Positions 18,830 through 29,091 of a DNA stretch of 64,000 bases are shown in pieces (the first letter of the stretch is position 1; every line of letters starts with the position of its first letter). The stretch is from assembly GCA_903893945.1 (NCBI GenBank), contig CAITOF010000042.1:1-64000 (forward strand). The letters are read 5' to 3'. The stretch is from an uncultured Oxalobacteraceae bacterium (GTDB lineage Bacteria > Pseudomonadota > Gammaproteobacteria > Burkholderiales > Burkholderiaceae_D). The notes under the pieces were generated by a model. That model had not been told where the DNA came from, ran no database searches, and saw nothing but the letters and a program-made list of their open reading frames with translations. A program made the translations under genes and the position numbers.

Positions 18830-20515
18830 CTAATCCGTTACCGCTCCCACACTGGCGCTTTTTGCCAGGGCGGCATATTTCGCCAGCACACCACGGGTGT
18901 AACGCGGTGCCGGCGCTTTCCAGGCCGCTCTGCGCTGCGCAATGTCTGATTCAGGCACATTTAACTGTATCAGCTGATGCAGCGCGTCGATGGTGATCGA
19001 ATCACCTTCCTGAACCAGGGCTATGGTGCCGCCTGCATACGCTTCCGGAGAAACATGACCCACGACCATGCCCCAGGTACCGCCGGAAAACCGTCCGTCC
19101 GTCACCAGCCCCACCGATTCGCCCAAACCTTTCCCTATAATAGCAGAAGTGGGCGCTAACATCTCAGGCATGCCCGGTCCGCCTTTGGGGCCCAGATAAC
19201 GCAAGACCAGCACATCGCCAGGTTGTATTCTATCGCCAAGGATCGCATCCATGGCACTGTACTCATCATCAAACACGCGGGCAGGCCCGGTAATCACGGG
19301 GTTTTTCAGGCCGGAGATTTTCGCCACACAGCCCTCGGGCGACAGATTCCCTTTCAATATCGCCAGGTGTCCCTGTGCATAGATCGCGTCCCCGACAGGG
19401 CGGATCACGGGATTACCGGTCTTGGGCTGATCCGGCACATGTGCCAGTTCTTCAGCCAGCGTGCGTCCGGTGATGGTGATGCAATCGCCGTGCAACAGCC
19501 CGGCATTCAGCAGCAACTTCATGACTTGCGGAATGCCGCCTGCCTGATGCAGATCGGTCGCGACATACTGGCCTGACGGTTTCAGATCGCAGATGACCGG
19601 CACGCGCAAACGCACACGCTCGAAATCGTCCAGTGACCATTCAACCTCTGCCGCATGCGCGATCGCCAGATAGTGCAATACCGCGTTGGTCGAACCGCCT
19701 GTAGCCATAATCACCGCCACGGCATTTTCGATCGACTTCCGGGTAATGATGTCGCGCGGCTTCAGATCGCGTTTGACCGCGTCCAGCAGCACCCGCGCGG
19801 ACTGCGCGGCAGAACCGGTTTTTTCGTCATCCGGATTGGCCATGGTCGACGAGTACAGCAGCGACATGCCCAACGCTTCAAACGACGACGACATGGTGTT
19901 GGCCGTGTACATACCGCCACACGATCCTGACGAGGGACAGGCGTTCCGTTCGATGCCCTCAAAATCTTCCTGCGACATCCGGCCTGCGGTAAACTCGCCC
20001 ACAGCCTCGAAAGCCGAGACGATCGTCAGATCCTTGCCCTTCCATTTACCCGGCTTGATCGTCCCGCCATACACATAAATTCCCGGTACATTGGTGCGCG
20101 CCAGTGCAATCATGCCACCCGGCATATTTTTATCGCAACCGCCGATGACCACACAACCATCCATCCACTGGCCATTGACAGCCGTCTCAATACAGTCAGC
20201 AATGACTTCACGGGAAATCAGCGAATATTTCATGCCTTCGGTCCCCATCGACATGCCATCAGAAATCGTCGGGGTACCAAAGACCTGCGGATTGGCCCCC
20301 ACTTCTTTCAGGGTCCTGATCGCAATATCGGCCAGTTTCTGTAATCCTGAATTGCACGGTGTTATGGTCGAGTGGCCATTCGCCACGCCGACCATCGGCT
20401 TGTCGAAATCGCCTTTCTCGTAACCCATCGCGTAGTACATGGATCGATTCGGGCTGCGTGACACACCCTGGGTAATATTTCTGGAACGTCGATTAAAACC
20501 GGAATCATTGCTCAT
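18830..20515 (-). CDS. ilvD: Dihydroxy-acid dehydratase
   Basis: 561-residue Fe-S dehydratase of valine, isoleucine and pantothenate synthesis; converts 2,3-dihydroxy-3-methyl acids to 2-keto acids. Cluster cysteines are in CDKNMPGG and [15 protein letters not shown]; the C-terminal [14 protein letters not shown] motif is present. Length matches the family. Divergent from a LysR-type gene whose start is 91 bases away, so LysR control is possible. Confidence 0.97.
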   Translation of the reverse strand: MSNDSGFNRRSRNITQGVSRSPNRSMYYAMGYEKGDFDKPMVGVANGHSTITPCNSGLQKLADIAIRTLKEVGANPQVFGTPTISDGMSMGTEGMKYSLISREVIADCIETAVNGQWMDGCVVIGGCDKNMPGGMIALARTNVPGIYVYGGTIKPGKWKGKDLTIVSAFEAVGEFTAGRMSQEDFEGIERNACPSSGSCGGMYTANTMSSSFEALGMSLLYSSTMANPDDEKTGSAAQSARVLLDAVKRDLKPRDIITRKSIENAVAVIMATGGSTNAVLHYLAIAHAAEVEWSLDDFERVRLRVPVICDLKPSGQYVATDLHQAGGIPQVMKLLLNAGLLHGDCITITGRTLAEELAHVPDQPKTGNPVIRPVGDAIYAQGHLAILKGNLSPEGCVAKISGLKNPVITGPARVFDDEYSAMDAILGDRIQPGDVLVLRYLGPKGGPGMPEMLAPTSAIIGKGLGESVGLVTDGRFSGGTWGMVVGHVSPEAYAGGTIALVQEGDSITIDALHQLIQLNVPESDIAQRRAAWKAPAPRYTRGVLAKYAALAKSASVGAVTD

Positions 20516-20569
20516 AGCTTGCCCCTTAAATGAATTGTCATAGCATGCCTTGCCAAATCATACCTGTCC

Positions 20570-20599
20570 AATATATGATTAACGAATAATTGATATATT
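20570..20599. promoter_or_regulatory. Imperfect inverted repeat between ilvD and lysR
   Basis: AATATAT, 16 bases, ATATATT, in the 90-base gap between the divergent ilvD and LysR-type genes. The spacing and A/T arms resemble, loosely, LysR-type operator architecture; the site would overlap both promoters. AT-rich sequence makes chance symmetry possible. Confidence 0.35.
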
Positions 20600-20605
20600 T
20601 AAAAT

Positions 20606-21523
20606 ATGAATAGAACTGCGATGATCGAAATCCGCCAACTGCGTTATTTTGTCGCGGTCGCTGAAGAAATGCATGTGGGGCGCGCCGCACAGCGCCTGCA
20701 CATGACCCAACCACCCTTGTCGCAATCCATACAGGGCCTGGAAGCCTTGTTGGGTGTTGATCTTTTTATCAGACAAAAACGGGGTATTACGCTGAGCGCT
20801 GCCGGCCTGGCCCTGCTGCCAGAGGCGCGCCGGCTTATTAAAGACAGCCTGGCTCTGCCCGAATTGGTGCAGAGCGCCGCCAAAGGCGAGCTGGGCCAGC
20901 TATCGGTCGCCTTTGTGTCGACGGCGGATTATAACCTGCTGCCATCGGTGTTGCGCGACTTCAGAAAACGCTATCCGCAGGTGCAGCTCAGCCTGCGCGA
21001 ATCAACCAGTGATGTGCAACTGGAAGCACTGCGTACCGGCCAGATCGACGTCGGCCTGATGATTCCACCGATTCCGGAAAAATTCAACGACCTGCTGCAC
21101 TACCAGACTGTCATTTCCGAACCGCTGATACTGGCCGCACCCGCCGATTTACCGGTTCTGGGCAGTAAAAAGCCTGTTTCGCTGCTGGATTGTCAGGGGC
21201 AACCGTTAATTATCTTTCCGCGCGCTATCGCACCGGCGTTTTATGACAGCATCGTCGGCTGCTTTCAACAGGTCGGCCTGACGCCCGACATCGGACAGGA
21301 AGCGATCCAGATGCAGACCATCATTGGTCTGGTTTCTGCTGGCATGGGAATCGCGCTTGTGCCACAATCCGTTTCTAACCTGAACCGGCCCGGTGTGATT
21401 TATCGGGAACTTGCTGACGCCACGCCCCAGATCGAAACCGGACTGGCATGGCGCAAGGACAATCACTCCCCGGTTTTAAACGCTTTTATTGAATTAGTCA
21501 GGAAAAACATACTATGCCCTTAA
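20606..21523 (+). CDS. LysR family transcriptional regulator
   Basis: About 305 residues with an N-terminal winged helix-turn-helix ([36 protein letters not shown]) and a LysR substrate-binding domain from about residue 95. The real start may be the ATG at 20621, five codons in, which gives the usual MIEIRQL beginning; neither has a good ribosome site. Divergent from ilvD; overlaps lgt by 10 bases downstream. Effector unknown. An N-terminal half of this type also occurs in BenM/CatM-like regulators of aromatic or carboxylate metabolism. Confidence 0.88.
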   Translation: MNRTAMIEIRQLRYFVAVAEEMHVGRAAQRLHMTQPPLSQSIQGLEALLGVDLFIRQKRGITLSAAGLALLPEARRLIKDSLALPELVQSAAKGELGQLSVAFVSTADYNLLPSVLRDFRKRYPQVQLSLRESTSDVQLEALRTGQIDVGLMIPPIPEKFNDLLHYQTVISEPLILAAPADLPVLGSKKPVSLLDCQGQPLIIFPRAIAPAFYDSIVGCFQQVGLTPDIGQEAIQMQTIIGLVSAGMGIALVPQSVSNLNRPGVIYRELADATPQIETGLAWRKDNHSPVLNAFIELVRKNILCP

Positions 21524-22317
21524 TCCACCCCATGCCAAATCCGGTCGCCATTCAACTGGGTCCCCTGGCAGTTCACTGGTACGGCTTGATGTACATGCTC
21601 GCTTTCATCCTGTTTCTGCTGGTCGGACGCATCCGGTTAAGGCAGCCGCATATTGCCGCAGCGGGCTGGAAATTTGACGATCTGGAAGACATGCTATTTT
21701 ATGGCGTGCTTGGCGTCGTCATCGGCGGACGGCTCGGTGAGGTCATTTTTTATCAGCCCCTTTACTATGCGCAGAACCCGCTGGAAATCGTTGCCGTCTG
21801 GAAGGGCGGCATGTCCTACCATGGCGGCTTTCTGGGCGTGCTGCTGGCTCTGGCGCTCTGGGCACGAAAGGCCAAACGCAATGTGCTGGATGTTTACGAT
21901 TTGATTGCGCCGCTCGTGCCTCTGGGTTACGCCTGTGGACGGATCGGCAATTTCATCAATGCTGAATTATGGGGGCGGGTTGCTGACCCGAGCCTGCCCT
22001 GGGCCATGATCTGGCCCAATGTTGACCGGTTGCCGCGCCATCCGTCGCCACTGTATCAGGCTCTGGTCGATGGCGTTCTGGCGTTCATTCTGCTCTGGCT
22101 GTATGCGCGCAAGGCCAGACCGCGACTGGCTGTCGGCGCCATGTATGTTTTGCTGTACGGTTGCGCACGTTTTTTTACCGAATATTTTCGCGAACCGGAC
22201 TGGACAGTGTATGTCTTCAATCTGCCGGTATCAGCCGGACAGGTCCTGTCGCTGCCGATGATTCTGTTTGGTCTGTGCGCACTTTATTTTTCTTACCACT
22301 CTGAAAAACATGTCTGA
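21514..22317 (+). CDS. lgt: Prolipoprotein diacylglyceryl transferase
   Basis: 267-residue inner-membrane enzyme with about seven membrane segments; transfers diacylglyceryl from phosphatidylglycerol to the lipobox Cys of prolipoproteins. Signature residues are visible: the YHGGFLG motif with the catalytic-region His, and the [15 protein letters not shown] segment (Lgt signature with Arg, Asn and Glu). It starts 10 bases inside the LysR gene and its last eight bases overlap the next start. Confidence 0.96.
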   Translation: MPLIHPMPNPVAIQLGPLAVHWYGLMYMLAFILFLLVGRIRLRQPHIAAAGWKFDDLEDMLFYGVLGVVIGGRLGEVIFYQPLYYAQNPLEIVAVWKGGMSYHGGFLGVLLALALWARKAKRNVLDVYDLIAPLVPLGYACGRIGNFINAELWGRVADPSLPWAMIWPNVDRLPRHPSPLYQALVDGVLAFILLWLYARKARPRLAVGAMYVLLYGCARFFTEYFREPDWTVYVFNLPVSAGQVLSLPMILFGLCALYFSYHSEKHV

Positions 22318-23818
22318 TAACGCCAATTTATTTTCTCTTATCGAGGCCAATTCACCGCACCAGCGCGACTCGGCGTGCCTGATCACCCAGCAAGGTGTAC
22401 CTTACAGTTGGAATGACCTGCACCAGGCGACTGCGAAAATTGCTCATTTACTGACCAGCCTGAACCTTCCCAAAGGTGCGCGCATTGTGTCGCATGTTGA
22501 AAAATCGCCGGAAGCCCTGCTGCTGTATCTGGCCACGCTGCGGGCTGGCTTCATATTTGTTCCGCTGAACACGGCCTATCAATCGGCCGAAATGCGCTAT
22601 TTTATAGAAGACGCCCAACCGTCGGTGGTCGTGTGCAGTCCGAAGAATTTCGGCTGGCTGGCTCAACTGGCATTTCAGCTCGGTTGTGAGCACGTGTTTA
22701 CCCTGGACGATATTCTGCCCAATCAGGGCAGCCTGCTGCAGCGCGCTGCGCCTTTGCCCGGCGACTACCCGACGGTCCATTCGTCGGCGGATGATATCGC
22801 TTCCATCATCTATACGTCCGGCACGACGGGCAAAAGCAAAGGTGCCATGCTCAGTCACGGCAATTTGAGCTCGAACGCCCATGCGCTGCAGACCGCCTGG
22901 CAATGGCAGTCCAGCGATGTCCTGCTGCATTGTCTGCCCCTGTTTCACGTGCACGGCCTGTTTATTTCATGTCATGTTGCCCTGCTGTCGGGCAGCCGGA
23001 TGATTTTTTTGCCGAAATTCGACGCGCACAAGGCACTGGCGCTGATGAACCAGAGTACCGTGTTCATGGGCGTGCCGACTTACTATGTGCGACTGCTGGA
23101 ACAGCCGGGACTGAGCCAGGCGCCGTGTCGCACGATCCGCCTGTTCATTTCCGGATCGGCACCGCTGCTGACCGAAACCTTCCATGCATTTCAGCAGCGC
23201 ACCGGTCACACGCTGCTGGAACGCTACGGCATGAGCGAAACCAACATTATCTGTTCCAATCCCTCTCAGGGGGAACGTAAGGCGGGCACCGTCGGCCGTG
23301 CGTTAGCCGGGCAACAGGTGCGTATCGTCACCGATGACGGACAGCCCTGCGATAGCGGGGTTGTCGGACACATCGAAGTGAAGGGCCCGAACGTATTCAA
23401 GGGATACTGGCGCAACCCGGAAAAAACCGCACTGGCGTTCACCGCCGACGGCTACTTCAAGACCGGCGACCTCGGCAAACTGGATGGTGACCATTATCTG
23501 ACCATAGTCGGGCGCAGCAAAGACCTCATTATTTCCGGCGGCTACAACATTTACCCGAAAGAGATTGAACTTCTGCTGGATGCCTTGCCCGGTGTGGTGG
23601 AATCGGCTGTGATCGGCATCCCGCATACCGATTTCGGTGAGGCAGTGTGTGCGGTTCTGGTTTGTGACAGGCCGGTCGATACTGACCAGCTTATCGTGAC
23701 GCTGAAAACACAGGTCGCCAATTTCAAAGTGCCCAAGAAAATGGTTATAGTGGACGAATTGCCCCGCAACAGTATGGGGAAAGTGCAAAAGAACCTGTTG
23801 AGAACCCGATTCAGTTAA
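22310..23818 (+). CDS. Malonyl-CoA synthetase-like acyl-CoA ligase (MatB type)
   Basis: 502-residue adenylate-forming enzyme. Motifs: P-loop [26 protein letters not shown], the KTGDLG aspartate, and the C-terminal [11 protein letters not shown] lysine region. Length and the ERYGMSE context fit malonyl-CoA synthetase, which makes malonyl-CoA from malonate, ATP and CoA; a methylmalonate or other short acyl substrate cannot be excluded. Start set at ATG 22310, overlapping the lgt stop by eight bases; a longer frame from 22268 lies inside lgt. No malonate decarboxylase genes nearby. Confidence 0.78.
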   Translation: MSDNANLFSLIEANSPHQRDSACLITQQGVPYSWNDLHQATAKIAHLLTSLNLPKGARIVSHVEKSPEALLLYLATLRAGFIFVPLNTAYQSAEMRYFIEDAQPSVVVCSPKNFGWLAQLAFQLGCEHVFTLDDILPNQGSLLQRAAPLPGDYPTVHSSADDIASIIYTSGTTGKSKGAMLSHGNLSSNAHALQTAWQWQSSDVLLHCLPLFHVHGLFISCHVALLSGSRMIFLPKFDAHKALALMNQSTVFMGVPTYYVRLLEQPGLSQAPCRTIRLFISGSAPLLTETFHAFQQRTGHTLLERYGMSETNIICSNPSQGERKAGTVGRALAGQQVRIVTDDGQPCDSGVVGHIEVKGPNVFKGYWRNPEKTALAFTADGYFKTGDLGKLDGDHYLTIVGRSKDLIISGGYNIYPKEIELLLDALPGVVESAVIGIPHTDFGEAVCAVLVCDRPVDTDQLIVTLKTQVANFKVPKKMVIVDELPRNSMGKVQKNLLRTRFS

Positions 23819-23845
23819 ACCCCAGTTCATTTTAACCAAACTTCC

Positions 23846-24679
23846 ATGTCCCCCGACGACTATTGCCAACAGAAAGCCGCACAAAGCGGCTCCAGCTTCT
23901 ACTACAGTTTTTTATTCCTGCCCAGACCCCGGCGTCTGGCCATTACCGCCCTGTATGCGTTCTGCCGCGAGGTTGATGACGCCGTTGACGAAACCAGTGA
24001 TGCAACAGTCGCGCAAAGCAAACTGATCTGGTGGCGCTCGGAAATTGGCGCCATGCTGTCAGGGCATCCAACACACCCGGTAACCCGCGCACTGTTGCCG
24101 CACATGGAAACCTACCACCTCGAGGGCGCTCATTTGCTGGCCATCATCGACGGCATGGAAATGGATCTGACCCAGACCCGCTACCTTGATTACATCGCCT
24201 TGCAGCGCTACTGCTGGCATGTGGCGAGCGTGGTCGGCATTCTGTCGGCCAGCATCTTCGGCGCAACCCGACCGGGGACGCTGGCGTTTGCGGAAAAGCT
24301 TGGCCTGGCCCTGCAGCTCACCAACATCATCCGCGACGTGGGCGACGATGCAAGAAAAGGCCGCATCTACCTGCCGGTCAATGAGCTGCAGCAGTTCGGC
24401 GTGACGGCAGCAGACATTCTGAATGCCCGGCACAGTGAGCGATTTGTCGCGCTCATGCAATTTCAATACGAACGTGCGCAGGCCTGCTATGACGAGGCGT
24501 TGGCCCTGTTGCCGAAAGAAGATCGCCGCGCGCAGCGCACCAGTTTGATTATGGCAGCCATTTATCGCACCATCCTGGTTGAAATCAGGGAAGATGGCTT
24601 CAAGGTATTAAACCACCGCATCTCGCTCACGCCACTCAGAAAATTAGGGTTGGCCTGGATCACCTACGTAAAAGGTTAA
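23846..24679 (+). CDS. hpnD: Presqualene diphosphate synthase
   Basis: 277-residue squalene/phytoene synthase family protein. First Asp-rich motif DDAVDE (about residue 45) and second, NIIRDVGDD, are present; the opening YCQQKAAQSGSSFYYSF and the KGRIYLPVNEL segment are typical of HpnD. HpnD condenses two farnesyl diphosphates to presqualene diphosphate. It lies nine bases before hpnE. The usual partner hpnC is not adjacent. Confidence 0.9.
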   Translation: MSPDDYCQQKAAQSGSSFYYSFLFLPRPRRLAITALYAFCREVDDAVDETSDATVAQSKLIWWRSEIGAMLSGHPTHPVTRALLPHMETYHLEGAHLLAIIDGMEMDLTQTRYLDYIALQRYCWHVASVVGILSASIFGATRPGTLAFAEKLGLALQLTNIIRDVGDDARKGRIYLPVNELQQFGVTAADILNARHSERFVALMQFQYERAQACYDEALALLPKEDRRAQRTSLIMAAIYRTILVEIREDGFKVLNHRISLTPLRKLGLAWITYVKG

Positions 24680-24687
24680 ACCCCAAA

Positions 24688-26040
24688 ATGAAGTATGCCG
24701 TCATTGGTGCCGGCTGGGCAGGCTGCAGTGCTGCAGTCGAACTGGCCCGGCGTGGACATCAGGTAGCACTGTTCGAGGCCTCTCGCACACTGGGCGGGCG
24801 CGCCCGGCAGGTGAGCGTCCACGGCCTGATGCTCGACAATGGTCAGCACATCTTGCTGGGTGCCTACAAGGCCACCCTTGGCCTGTTCGATACCCTGAAG
24901 CTCCGGCAAGACCGGGTGTTACGGCGTCTGCCGTTGCAGATGTGCTACCCGGAGGGCTCGGGGGGAATGGTTTTTGCAGCGCCCAGGTTGCCATCGCCCC
25001 TGCACATGCTGGTCGCATTAATCCGCGCCACCGGATTGACTCGCGCGGACAAACTGGCGCTGGCCCGCTTTTCAAGCGCCGCGCGATGGATGGACTGGCA
25101 ACTCCATACTGACTGCACGGTAGCCGAATTACTGGACCGCTTTGACCAGACCGACAATCTTAACCGCCTGATGTGGCACCCGCTGTGCATTGCCGCCCTG
25201 AATACCCCCGCGCATCGTGCCTCGGCCATCGTATTTTTAAACGTACTGAAAGACAGCCTGGGATCGCGCCGCGCTGCGTCAGACATGCTGATTGCGCGCA
25301 CTGATCTGACCCGCCTGCTGCCGGAGCCTGCTGCCCGGTTTGTTGAGGCGCACGGAGGAACGGTTCATCCCGGTTGCGCCGTGCAATCGGTCACGCGTAG
25401 TGGAGACCAATGGCAACTGGTTTTGCCGGCCACTCATCCCGCCGGACCGGCACTGGCTGACCAGCGCTATGATGGCCTGGTCATTGCGACGCCCGCTGAA
25501 ACCGCGGGTCATTTATTAACGCCATTTAATCTGGCAAGCCACATTCCCCGCTTTGAGTATGAACCCATCACCACCTGCTACCTGAAATATCCGCCCGGCA
25601 CCCGTTTATCGCGCCCATTCATGGCACTGGCTGAAGATCCGGGTCGCCACGCGTATGGCCAATTTGTTTTTGATCGCGGGCAACTCGATGGCCATGCGGG
25701 ATTATTCGCCGTCGTCATCAGTGGGTCGCAACAGGCCATCGAATCCGGTCACGCCGAACTGGCGACCCGCTGCGCACAGCAACTGGCCACCGATTTGAAA
25801 CTGCCTGAATTAACGCACCCCGAATGGAGTCAGGTCATTACCGAGAAGCGCGCCACGTTTGCCTGCACACCGAACCTGCAGCGGCCCACCCATGCCCTGC
25901 CCCTGCCACGGTGCGCGCTCGCCGGCGACTACACACAGAGTCGTTATCCGGCCACGTTGGAGACCGCCGTGCAAAGCGGTATAATGGCGGCAGATTGTGT
26001 CGCCGGAGACCACGAAAGCATCAATGAATCCCGATTTTGA
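24688..26040 (+). CDS. hpnE: Hydroxysqualene dehydroxylase, FAD-dependent
   Basis: 450-residue flavoprotein of the amine-oxidase/phytoene-desaturase fold. The N-terminal dinucleotide site is VIGAGWAGCSAAVELARRG, followed by GGRA and DNGQHILLG, and the C-terminal FAD motif is in LAGDYTQSRYPATLETAVQSG. HpnE reduces hydroxysqualene to squalene. Forms an hpnD-hpnE pair that suggests squalene or hopanoid production; squalene-hopene cyclase is not in the window. A short exported-protein gene starts inside its last 17 bases. Confidence 0.9.
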   Translation: MKYAVIGAGWAGCSAAVELARRGHQVALFEASRTLGGRARQVSVHGLMLDNGQHILLGAYKATLGLFDTLKLRQDRVLRRLPLQMCYPEGSGGMVFAAPRLPSPLHMLVALIRATGLTRADKLALARFSSAARWMDWQLHTDCTVAELLDRFDQTDNLNRLMWHPLCIAALNTPAHRASAIVFLNVLKDSLGSRRAASDMLIARTDLTRLLPEPAARFVEAHGGTVHPGCAVQSVTRSGDQWQLVLPATHPAGPALADQRYDGLVIATPAETAGHLLTPFNLASHIPRFEYEPITTCYLKYPPGTRLSRPFMALAEDPGRHAYGQFVFDRGQLDGHAGLFAVVISGSQQAIESGHAELATRCAQQLATDLKLPELTHPEWSQVITEKRATFACTPNLQRPTHALPLPRCALAGDYTQSRYPATLETAVQSGIMAADCVAGDHESINESRF

Positions 26041-26500
26041 TCAACCTGTCCTGCGCACCGCCGGTCAATTCGGCATGGCATTTGGCGCCGCGCTGCTCGG
26101 CTGTCTGTTAATCCGGTCCGCCCATGCCCAGACCCCGGTTGCGACCCGCGAACCGGCGCCAACGGTACAGTCCGCGCCGCCGGCGGGAAGCGCCGGTCCG
26201 CTCAATCTTGATGCGGATGAAGTGGTAAAGCAGGCCAACCTGGAACAACCTTCCTCTCCGGCCAAACAGGATGTCATCTCCGGCTCACCCGATCCCTTTG
26301 AGCAAAGCATGCTGAATTCGGCCAGGCAGAACAAGGTGCACGGTATGGTGGAGGCCGGTGCGAGCGCAGGCACGTTACCGGCGCAGCATGGTTTCAAGGG
26401 AGAAAATTTCACCTGCTCAAACGGCGCCGTTGCGCTCGCCGATCAGGTCAGTAGTGACACTCAGGTAAGCCTTTATGCACAAAGCTACAACTGTAAATGA
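26024..26500 (+). CDS. Hypothetical exported or membrane-anchored protein
   Basis: 158 residues. An N-terminal hydrophobic segment (about 11-30) ends in RSAHAQ, a plausible signal peptidase I site. The rest is Pro/Ala-rich then ends in a short Cys-containing segment (FTCSNGAVALADQ ... YNCK). No domain recognised. The start at 26024 overlaps the hpnE end; a longer frame from 25997 is less likely. Co-transcription with hpnDE is probable from the overlap, but no role in isoprenoid synthesis can be claimed. Confidence 0.6.
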   Translation: MNPDFDQPVLRTAGQFGMAFGAALLGCLLIRSAHAQTPVATREPAPTVQSAPPAGSAGPLNLDADEVVKQANLEQPSSPAKQDVISGSPDPFEQSMLNSARQNKVHGMVEAGASAGTLPAQHGFKGENFTCSNGAVALADQVSSDTQVSLYAQSYNCK

Positions 26501-26525
26501 AATGATGCGTACCACAGGGTGCTGA

Positions 26526-27065
26526 ATGGAAGCTGACAACGTCAACACCGGGCTGGTAACGCATGACCGTGATCTCGAACAGATACTCGCCCTGCAGCAA
26601 CGCAACCTGCGTTTTTCGCAAGACGGCTTTGTGACGGTCAACCACACGCTCGAGATACTGCAGGCATTTCACACTTTGATGCCAAGCGTGGTGGCCCGGC
26701 ATCAAGGCAACGTAATTGGCTACGCACTGTCCATGCCCTGCGAAACCCGCCAACTGGTACCGGTGCTGCACCCCATGTTCGACCGACTGGGTGGACTGGC
26801 CTTGCTGAGTGGTCAGCGCTGGTACGTCATGGGGCAGATCTGTATTGACCGGGCCTGGCGCGGTCGGGGACTAGTCGGGCATCTCTACGCCACACATCGC
26901 GCGTGTTACGCTGACCGGTTTGACTGGCTGGTAACCGAAATTGCGCAGCGCAATCCGCGTTCCCTGACAGCCCACCAGCGGGTTGGCTTTACCGAAATTG
27001 ATCATTATTCCGACGCGACCGACGAATGGTCTGTGGTCGGTTTAAAACTGAACGACACCCGCTAA
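26526..27065 (+). CDS. GNAT family N-acetyltransferase
   Basis: 179 residues with a GNAT core: [21 protein letters not shown] holds strand beta4 and the acetyl-CoA pyrophosphate loop RGRGLVG, followed by the [13 protein letters not shown] motif of the C-terminal half. Substrate unknown. Its stop overlaps the 3' end of convergent fhs by four bases. Twenty-five bases follow the previous gene, so it may be the last gene of that unit. Confidence 0.8.
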   Translation: MEADNVNTGLVTHDRDLEQILALQQRNLRFSQDGFVTVNHTLEILQAFHTLMPSVVARHQGNVIGYALSMPCETRQLVPVLHPMFDRLGGLALLSGQRWYVMGQICIDRAWRGRGLVGHLYATHRACYADRFDWLVTEIAQRNPRSLTAHQRVGFTEIDHYSDATDEWSVVGLKLNDTR

Positions 27066-28735
27066 AAAAGTCCGGTGATTTTTCCATCGGCATCCATATC
27101 AATGGAATTGGCAGCGGGCACCCGGGGCAATCCCGGCATCGTCATGATGTCGCCGCACACCGCAACAATAAATTCGGCGCCGGCCGACAGCCGTACTTCG
27201 CGCAGGGTCAGGGTATGACCGGTGGGTGCGCCCCTTAACGATGAGTCGGTCGAAAAGGAATATTGATTCTTCGCTATGCAGACCGGGTAATGACCGTAAC
27301 CGGCCAATTCAAAGTCGGCCAGTCTGTCCAGAATTTTCCGGTCCGCAGCAACGTCCTTTGCCCCATAGATCTTGCTGGCAACGGCCCTGATTTTCTCCAG
27401 CAGCGGCAGGTTGTCCTCGTAGACAAACCGCATTGCCGACGGTCGCTGGCACAGCTTCACCACCGCGTGGGCCAGATCCACCGCGCCCTTGCCACCCAGC
27501 GCCCAATGTTCTGCCAGAATCACATCCACATGGTAACGCGCGGCGGCCATCTTCAGTAACTCGATTTCGGCCACGGTATCTTCGGTGCGCTGGTTAATGG
27601 CCACAACACAGGGCAATCCATAATGGGTCTGGATATTGGTAATATGCTTCTCCAGATTGGCCAGGCCCTTTTTAAGTGCCTCACAATTTTCCCGGCCGGT
27701 TTCACCGACTTCGATGCCGCCGTGATATTTAAGTGCCCGGACCGTGGCAACCAGTACCACAGCGCGCGGCTTCAATCCCGCTTTGCGGCATTTGATATCG
27801 ACAAATTTTTCCGCACCCAGATCCGCACCAAAACCGGCTTCGGTCACCACATAATCAGCCAGTTTCAGCGCCGCTCTGGTTGAGACCACCGAATTGCAGC
27901 CGTGCGCAATATTGGCAAACGGCCCGCCATGCACGAAGGCGATATTGCCCTCCAGCGTCTGGACGATATTCGGCGCAAATGCCTCTTTCAGCAGAACTGC
28001 CATGGCGCCATGCGCGTTCAGATCACGTGCTGTAACCGGCTTTCTGTCGAATGTATAGCCCACGACAATGCGACCCAGACGCTCTTTCAGGTCATTCAGA
28101 TCCCGGGCCAGACAAAAGATCGCCATCACTTCCGATGCGACCACGATATCAAACCCGTCCTCTCGGGCAAACCCATTCGCGACACCGCCCAGACCGATGG
28201 TGATTTTTCTCAGCGACCGGTCATTCATGTCCAGCACCCGTTTCCAGGTAATGCGTCGCACATCCACATTCAGGGCATTCCCCTGATAAACATGATTGTC
28301 TAGCAGTGCGGCGAGCAGATTGTTGGCCATCGCAATGGCGCTGAAGTCACCGGTGAACTGAAGGTTGATATCTTCCATCGGCACCACCTGGGCCATACCG
28401 CCACCGTTGGCGCCGCCTTTCATGCCAAACACCGGGCCCATGGAGGGTTCCCGAATGCAGATAAGCGCTTTTTGTCCGATGTGATTTAGTGCGTCGCCCA
28501 GTCCAACGGTCGTGGTGGTCTTGCCCTCACCGGCCGGCGTCGGTGAAATGGCCGTCACGAGGATCAGATTCCCCTCGGGCCTGTCGTCGAGCGACTGGAT
28601 ATAATCCAGAGACAGCTTGGCCTTGTAATGACCATAGGGGCTGAGCGCGTCGCTGTCGATGCCGATCTTTTCCCCGGCCAGCGCAATAACGGGTTTCAGT
28701 CGGGCTGCCTGTGCGATTTCCAGATCGGTTTTCAT
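27062..28735 (-). CDS. fhs: Formate--tetrahydrofolate ligase
   Basis: 557-residue enzyme that makes 10-formyl-THF from formate, THF and ATP. The ATP site is [20 protein letters not shown] (about 65-85); [18 protein letters not shown] and the C-terminal [15 protein letters not shown] block are diagnostic. Family length is about 555. The start at 28735 has AGGAGAG upstream; the longer frame from 28783 does not. Supplies one-carbon units or recovers formate. Single gene, convergent with the GNAT gene. Confidence 0.96.
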   Translation of the reverse strand: MKTDLEIAQAARLKPVIALAGEKIGIDSDALSPYGHYKAKLSLDYIQSLDDRPEGNLILVTAISPTPAGEGKTTTTVGLGDALNHIGQKALICIREPSMGPVFGMKGGANGGGMAQVVPMEDINLQFTGDFSAIAMANNLLAALLDNHVYQGNALNVDVRRITWKRVLDMNDRSLRKITIGLGGVANGFAREDGFDIVVASEVMAIFCLARDLNDLKERLGRIVVGYTFDRKPVTARDLNAHGAMAVLLKEAFAPNIVQTLEGNIAFVHGGPFANIAHGCNSVVSTRAALKLADYVVTEAGFGADLGAEKFVDIKCRKAGLKPRAVVLVATVRALKYHGGIEVGETGRENCEALKKGLANLEKHITNIQTHYGLPCVVAINQRTEDTVAEIELLKMAAARYHVDVILAEHWALGGKGAVDLAHAVVKLCQRPSAMRFVYEDNLPLLEKIRAVASKIYGAKDVAADRKILDRLADFELAGYGHYPVCIAKNQYSFSTDSSLRGAPTGHTLTLREVRLSAGAEFIVAVCGDIMTMPGLPRVPAANSIDMDADGKITGLF

Positions 28736-29091
28736 GTCTGCTCTCCTGCGCGATGGGTACCAGTGAATTATGTCAGATTGCAACCTGCCGGTCAGTCCTG
28801 TAAATCACCAAAGTGATAGTCTACTCTAGTCGATCTGTTTTGCGGGGGATCGCTTTATTTTGTCGCCTGACCCGATCGGCGTCCCGGCGGGCGCCACCGG
28901 ATTATTCCATCAGGAAAGTTTATTTCCATTACTAAATTGTGCCTGATCAGATTGCTGCAATGCATTGTAACGGCGCTTATGACCTCTACCCTCGATCCTG
29001 ACGCCCATACCGTATTTGTACGATCTAGTCACTGGTAAGCCACCCTCGCATACTGACTCACATCCCGACCCGCGCTTTTTGTGAGCATACG
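28736..29091. other. Intergenic region between fhs and the SopA-like gene
   Basis: 356 bases between two divergent starts. No RNA gene or other gene is recognised. A short palindrome CAATGCATTG lies at 28958-28967. It must hold the promoters of fhs and of the SopA-like gene; no clear -35/-10 pair or known virulence-regulator box was recognised by eye. Confidence 0.5.
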
